DNA from: Eubacterium sp.
Lineage (GTDB): Bacteria > Bacillota > Clostridia > Peptostreptococcales > Anaerovoracaceae
Length of the DNA: 9,578 nucleotides
NCBI GenBank assembly: GCA_017419895.1
Contig: JAFOKI010000125.1
Location: 1-9,578 of the forward strand
Direction of reading: 5' to 3'
The translations under genes were made by a program, and so were the position numbers. The notes beneath the pieces are model-generated. The model saw only the letters and a list, made by a program, of their open reading frames with translations. It made no database searches and had not been told where the DNA came from. Below, in pieces: positions 6,403 through 9,578 of the stretch (its first letter is position 1; the number at the start of each line of letters is the position of its first letter).

Positions 6403-6690
6403 AACAACAGGAGCAATGGGCAGGATCCGGTTTTTGATTTGCTGCCATTGCGGACCTGTTTTGGAAAATAGGCCGGTCGGAACCGTTGATCTGACGGCAT
6501 TAAGAAAGGGGAATGCGTAACAGGCAACAACTGAATCGGTCATGGTAATTATTAGAGCTGCTAAAAGCCCGTAAACCGCGAGAGGCGGTACACACCGGAA
6601 AGCATTTCGGGAATGCGGGCCGGAACGGATTGGTAACCGTACGGGAACAGCGCCCCGAGTGCGAACGGAAAAGCGGGCAGCGGCCGGGAG
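6403..6690 (+). ncRNA. Long structured leader of hpf, probable raiA-motif RNA
   Basis: About 290 nt lie between the promoter and hpf with no convincing reading frame. The 5' hairpin is long: AACAGG (6406-6411) with CCTGTT (6455-6460), GCAATGG (6413-6419) with CCATTGC (6445-6451), and CAG/CTG inside. Further hairpins are GCCG/CGGC (6472-6475, 6495-6498), TTAG/CTAA (6552-6555, 6561-6564), ACCGC/GCGGT (6575-6579, 6585-6589), GCATT/AATGC (6602-6606, 6612-6616) and ACGG/CCGT (6625-6628, 6637-6640). CCCGT (6568-6572) can pair with ACGGG (6641-6645) at long range. The raiA motif is a known class of roughly 200-nt structured RNA typically sited upstream of raiA/hpf in Bacillota and Actinobacteria; position, size and GC-rich folding fit, likely covering about 6470-6680. 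I did not test it against the class model. Confidence 0.62.
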
Positions 6691-6691
6691 G
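6686..6691 (+). promoter_or_regulatory. Shine-Dalgarno of hpf
   Basis: GGGAGG lies five bases before the ATG at 6697 and fixes the start. It closes the structured leader, so folding of the RNA 3' end could affect access to it. Confidence 0.75.
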
Positions 6692-6696
6692 TCATT

Positions 6697-7245
6697 ATGA
6701 ACACTACGATCACTGGCAAAAATTTCAGGACCTATGACAGGCTGAACAACACCATCGAGAAAAAACTCGATCGGCTGGGAAAGTATTTCAGCGACGATAT
6801 CAATGCAAACGTCGTTCTCTCTCAGGAGAAAGGGAACGATAAAATAGAGGTAACGATAAACGCGAAAGGAGCGCTATTCAGAGCAGAAGAAGTTACCGAT
6901 GATATATACGAGGGCATCGATTTGGTGGTCGATAAACTCGCGAACCAGATGACGAAATTCAAGGGCAAGCTCCAGAAGAGATACAACGACAACAAAGCAC
7001 TGAAGTTCGAGTTTATGGAAGATCCCGTATTTGATGACGAAGACGAAGAGGAGGAAGCAGAACAGACTCACGTTGTAAGAACCAAGACATTCGACTTGAG
7101 ACCTATGGACGTTGAAGAAGCGATCCTGGAGATGGAAATGCTGCAGCATGACTTCTTCGTGTTCCTGAACATGGATACAGAGAGCGTCAATGTGGTGTAC
7201 AAGAGAAAAGGCAATACATACGGACTGCTTGAGCCGAGATACTGA
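6697..7245 (+). CDS. hpf: Long-form ribosome hibernation promoting factor, 182 aa
   Basis: Long HPF (also called RaiA/YvyD) binds the 30S decoding region in stationary phase or stress and dimerises ribosomes into inactive 100S particles. The N-terminal HPF/RaiA domain spans about 1-98, beginning MNTTITGKNF and ending in a basic helix (KLANQMTKFKGKLQKRY). An acidic linker rich in Asp/Glu runs about 99-126. The C-terminal dimerisation domain (about 127-182) shows the typical KTFDLRPMDVEEAILEMEML, HDFFVFLN and VVYKRKGNTYGLLEP stretches. Length is typical of the long form and nothing is missing. Start is set by GGGAGG. It is a single-gene unit with its own promoter, a long structured leader and a terminator at 7362-7392. 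The leader implies RNA-linked regulation or cotranscription of an independent RNA. Identification is firm. Confidence 0.96.
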   Translation: MNTTITGKNFRTYDRLNNTIEKKLDRLGKYFSDDINANVVLSQEKGNDKIEVTINAKGALFRAEEVTDDIYEGIDLVVDKLANQMTKFKGKLQKRYNDNKALKFEFMEDPVFDDEDEEEEAEQTHVVRTKTFDLRPMDVEEAILEMEMLQHDFFVFLNMDTESVNVVYKRKGNTYGLLEPRY

Positions 7246-7361
7246 TCGTAATGTTAAAGCCCGATCAGGGCGGCGCGATACAGCAGGCGGAAATGGGTAC
7301 GAAAGGATGCCCGGTCCGTAAAAACATAGATTGAAATAACGGATAGAGTCCGTATATCAGA
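7242..7361 (+). other. Folded 3' untranslated region of hpf
   Basis: About 116 bases separate the hpf stop from its terminator. CTGATCG (7242-7248, overlapping the stop codon) can pair with CGATCAG (7262-7268); alternatively GCCC (7259-7262) pairs with GGGC (7268-7271). ACGGA (7339-7343) pairs with TCCGT (7349-7353). No reading frame with a ribosome binding site is evident. It may be simply a long 3' UTR or hold a small RNA; I recognise no class. Confidence 0.35.
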
Positions 7362-7392
7362 CAAAGCCCCGCCGGTGCGGGGTTTTGTTTTT
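7362..7392 (+). terminator. Rho-independent terminator after hpf
   Basis: CCCCGC (7367-7372) pairs with GCGGGG (7377-7382) around the loop CGGT. A's at 7363-7365 face T's at 7384-7386, and the run TTTTGTTTTT follows. This is a canonical strong terminator ending the hpf transcript. Confidence 0.93.
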
Positions 7393-7438
7393 GTTGGACA
7401 TTTGCTGGACAAAATTGCCTCTGAAGTGTCAAAAAATG

Positions 7439-7460
7439 GCTAAAAATCAATGTTTTTGGC
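7439..7460. promoter_or_regulatory. Inverted repeat upstream of the surface-protein promoter
   Basis: GCTAAAAA (7439-7446) faces TTTTTGGC (7453-7460) across TCAATG, one wobble in eight pairs. It sits eight bases upstream of the -35 box at 7469. It resembles an operator or activator site, though an AT-rich chance palindrome is possible. The rest of 7393-7468 is AT-rich with no gene. Confidence 0.35.
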
Positions 7461-7468
7461 TGTATTAA

Positions 7469-7497
7469 TTGATATTGCAATGTACAAATGCTACAAT
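7469..7497 (+). promoter_or_regulatory. Sigma-A-type promoter of the surface-protein gene
   Basis: The -35 TTGATA (7469-7474) and -10 TACAAT (7492-7497) have a 17-base spacer, with TGc directly before the -10. The expected start near 7504 leaves a 5' UTR of about 78 bases. The preceding terminator at 7362-7392 isolates it from hpf. Confidence 0.8.
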
Positions 7498-7581
7498 ATA
7501 TACTGACATTTTATACTGTAAAAGCACATAAAAATTCGGTCATAACTACTGAGACAGATTGTTTAGATAAAGGGTGACTTT

Positions 7582-9578
7582 ATGAGAACTACTAGACGGG
7601 CGATGCTCAGGTTACTCACAGTGATTTTGGCAGTGAGCATGGTGCTCCCAACGTCGTTTATGTACGGCGGGAGTATTTCATTTGCCGAAACGGGAGACAG
7701 GGAAGCGATCGCTGAGCAAAACACTGTGGATGATGACGCTGCGCAGGGCTCTGCTCCTGATGACGCAGTCGTGAACGCAGGCGGCGCTGACACCGGCACC
7801 GGTAATGACGCACAGGTTTCCGCAGACACGGATATGTCCGCTCCTGATATTGGCGGCAAGAGCGAAGCGGTTTCCGGAGAGGACAGCGGAAAGAGCGGGT
7901 CCGGGGAACAAGGAAGCGCCGCTAAGGAAACAGAAAACGCGTCGGAGCATGGCGCCAGTTCAGGAGAAACAGGCGCTTCTGCCGGTGCAGAGGATAAAGG
8001 CGCAGCGGCAAGCAGCGAAAGCTCCGCATCTGGGGATACAGGCACATCCGATTCCGGAGAGGAGCAGGAAGGATTGAGCTTCAGTACGGATAAGGATGAA
8101 TCCGTATACGCGGTTATCGTTCAGGGAAAAGCGGCCGGAAACAAAAAAGCTGCCAAGAGTGCCCTTAGGAACAATACCGGTCTCACGGATAAAGAGATAG
8201 ATGATATTGCGGATGCTTTGTTTGCCGCAAAAGCCGGCGAAGCCGACGCTGCAAAGAGCGGCGCCGGTGCTGCAAAGGCAGATCCCGATTACCCGAGTTC
8301 CGGAGACGGAAGCAAGGTCGAAAGCATTACTGCGAAATGGATAACGACAGATTCTGTAGATAACGGCGATGACGCGCTCCTCTATGTCAGACCCGGAAAT
8401 GACAATGCCCAGGAAGTACGTCTCCAGATAAACTATGCTTTATCCGGAGAACATAACTATGACCCGGGAGATATCACGATAACGGTACCGGCGTCAATGT
8501 TCAAAGACCGTTCGGGCAGAAGTCTGGGCGAGATAATCATCCCGTTCCCGGAAGATCCAATCAGAACGGATGACTTCAACTGGAAACTCATCGGGGATAA
8601 TTACGTACTCACCAACACCAAGAAAATGAGTGCAGCAACCAAGGGATATATACAGTTCGCCTTCACCGGACTCACCCCGCATCTCATTCAGGATATGCAG
8701 GTGTCAGATGAATTCAGCGCGTATATACAGGTGCTGACGCATAAAGACAACACGATAGCGTCAAGATCCAATCCGCTTACTGCCCAGTTCGACACGGAAG
8801 CGAGACTCAACGGCGTTTCCAAGAAAGTCTACGGGGCGCCTAAGGTAGTCAAGGCAAGTGCGATCCCGGAATCCCAGCGTATCGAGGGTGTGGATGAATA
8901 CATAAAAGTCGACTGGTATGTCTGGGGAAATACATCTTCCAACACCATGTACACTATCGACCAGGTCGACACGATTCCGGACGAATACAATGGATTCATT
9001 ATCGGCGCGACTTCAGAAGACGGAAGGACGCTCGAAAGAAAGGGCATGTACAGCGGTTATTCCAACGGACAAGGTGCTTCCTACAGCTTTTCTACCGCTT
9101 ATCCGGCAGCGCAGTTCGAGCCGGATACTGACTATGTGTTCCACAACAACATCTCATACACACTGACAGAGAAAGACCCTGACGCGGAAAAAGGCAACCC
9201 GAACGTGAACGGTGGAATCGATGAGAGGCTCGTGACGACTGGCAGCGCTTCCGCGACCGCGGTCTACAGCTACAGGGATCCCGAGTGGATCGATCCGACC
9301 GGACATTACATGATCGTCAAGAACGGTAATGACGGCATCCAGAGCGGTAACCGCACACACCAGCGCTCGTACGGTACCGGTTCATACTCGGATCTTCACA
9401 TCTGGTCAAAAGGAAATCCTATCCACGGCTGGTACGGTATCTATCCGTCGGCTATCAATAAACTTCAGGATGAATACAGCGATAATGGCGCAGAAGGCGG
9501 CATCGCCCTTTCGTATACCATCAACTCGGTCGGTTACGTGATGCCGTGGATGTATGACAGTTCCTCGGCAGCGGTCGA
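7582..9578 (+). CDS. Large secreted surface protein, adhesin-like (3' end outside window)
   Basis: The frame stays open from ATG 7582 to the window edge: 665 codons plus two bases, no stop. AAGGGTG lies about five bases upstream of ATG. Residues 1-35 form a signal peptide: MRTTRR, a hydrophobic core (LLTVILAVSMVLP) and cleavage expected after SFA35. Residues 37-164 are low complexity, rich in Ser, Gly, Ala, Glu and Asp, a likely extended stalk or linker. Residues about 165-243 hold a short VYAVIVQG strand and an Ala/Lys-rich helical stretch. From about 245 the sequence is beta-rich: about 245-416 (ITAKWITTDS, DITITVPASMF, YIQFAFTGL), about 425-567 (IKVDWYVWGN, YVFHNNISYTL), and a third region from 568 with GWYGIYPSAINKL. 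This resembles isopeptide/Cna-type Gram-positive adhesins, but anchor and B-repeats, if present, lie beyond the edge. Exact family and ligand are unknown. No cysteines are seen in the visible part. Confidence 0.85.
   Translation, partial: MRTTRRAMLRLLTVILAVSMVLPTSFMYGGSISFAETGDREAIAEQNTVDDDAAQGSAPDDAVVNAGGADTGTGNDAQVSADTDMSAPDIGGKSEAVSGEDSGKSGSGEQGSAAKETENASEHGASSGETGASAGAEDKGAAASSESSASGDTGTSDSGEEQEGLSFSTDKDESVYAVIVQGKAAGNKKAAKSALRNNTGLTDKEIDDIADALFAAKAGEADAAKSGAGAAKADPDYPSSGDGSKVESITAKWITTDSVDNGDDALLYVRPGNDNAQEVRLQINYALSGEHNYDPGDITITVPASMFKDRSGRSLGEIIIPFPEDPIRTDDFNWKLIGDNYVLTNTKKMSAATKGYIQFAFTGLTPHLIQDMQVSDEFSAYIQVLTHKDNTIASRSNPLTAQFDTEARLNGVSKKVYGAPKVVKASAIPESQRIEGVDEYIKVDWYVWGNTSSNTMYTIDQVDTIPDEYNGFIIGATSEDGRTLERKGMYSGYSNGQGASYSFSTAYPAAQFEPDTDYVFHNNISYTLTEKDPDAEKGNPNVNGGIDERLVTTGSASATAVYSYRDPEWIDPTGHYMIVKNGNDGIQSGNRTHQRSYGTGSYSDLHIWSKGNPIHGWYGIYPSAINKLQDEYSDNGAEGGIALSYTINSVGYVMPWMYDSSSAAV

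Noticed and set aside
7242..7361. Possible c-di-GMP or other known riboswitch between hpf and the surface-protein gene
   Set aside because: I could not match the GEMM core or any other riboswitch consensus, and the surface-protein promoter lies downstream of the terminator, so it could not be part of that leader.
7582..7611. Twin-arginine (Tat) signal in the surface protein (TRRAMLR)
   Set aside because: It resembles the Tat consensus loosely, but the core is strongly hydrophobic, the protein looks like a Sec-exported adhesin, and many Clostridia lack Tat.
7563..8045. Minus-strand open frame of 160 codons rich in Ser, Ala and Pro
   Set aside because: It lies opposite the signal peptide and low-complexity stalk of the surface protein; its composition mirrors the repetitive codons of that region.

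Overview
The window looks like ordinary chromosome from a mid-GC Bacillota, most likely a Clostridia-type anaerobe. The basis is gene content (YhaM-type HD nuclease, RecD2 helicase, ComFC, long-form HPF, DUF4298), AGGAGG-like ribosome binding sites, sigma-A-type promoters with a TGn extension, and rho-independent terminators. I cannot assign a genus. No transposase, integrase, tRNA, rRNA or CRISPR array is visible.

Layout: (1) 1-3530, plus strand: the 3' end of a yhaM-like exonuclease gene, recD2, and comFC. The genes are joined by 1- and 4-base stop/start overlaps, so they are one operon for nucleic-acid processing. (2) 3528-3969: a short DUF4298 gene with its own extended -10 promoter and a strong terminator. 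That terminator lies at the convergence point with the next, minus-strand block. (3) 3967-6054, minus strand: a MoxR-type AAA+ ATPase gene followed by a CoxE-type VWA gene, a chaperone/adaptor pair. (4) 6055-6696: a 642-base gap without protein genes, which is the most interesting part. Two promoters fire away from each other. The minus-strand one begins exactly at the 5' arm of a closing stem; its 3' arm is followed by T6, outlining a compact folded RNA of about 175 nt in front of moxR. The plus-strand one drives a GC-rich leader of about 290 nt, rich in hairpins, in front of hpf (raiA). By position and size this is probably the raiA-motif RNA. (5) 6697-7392: hpf, a folded 3' UTR and a terminator. 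(6) 7439-9578: an inverted repeat, a strong promoter and the first 665 codons of a large secreted surface protein. This gene runs off the right edge of the window. It has a signal peptide, a Ser/Gly/Ala/Glu/Asp-rich stalk and beta-rich adhesin-like regions.

The genes group into DNA repair and DNA uptake (recD2, comFC), RNA turnover (yhaM), ribosome hibernation (hpf), AAA+/VWA remodelling and surface adhesion. The two facing RNA elements at 6094-6690 are the best candidates for something undescribed, especially the minus-strand one. All RNA folds were paired by eye, without energy calculation or covariation.
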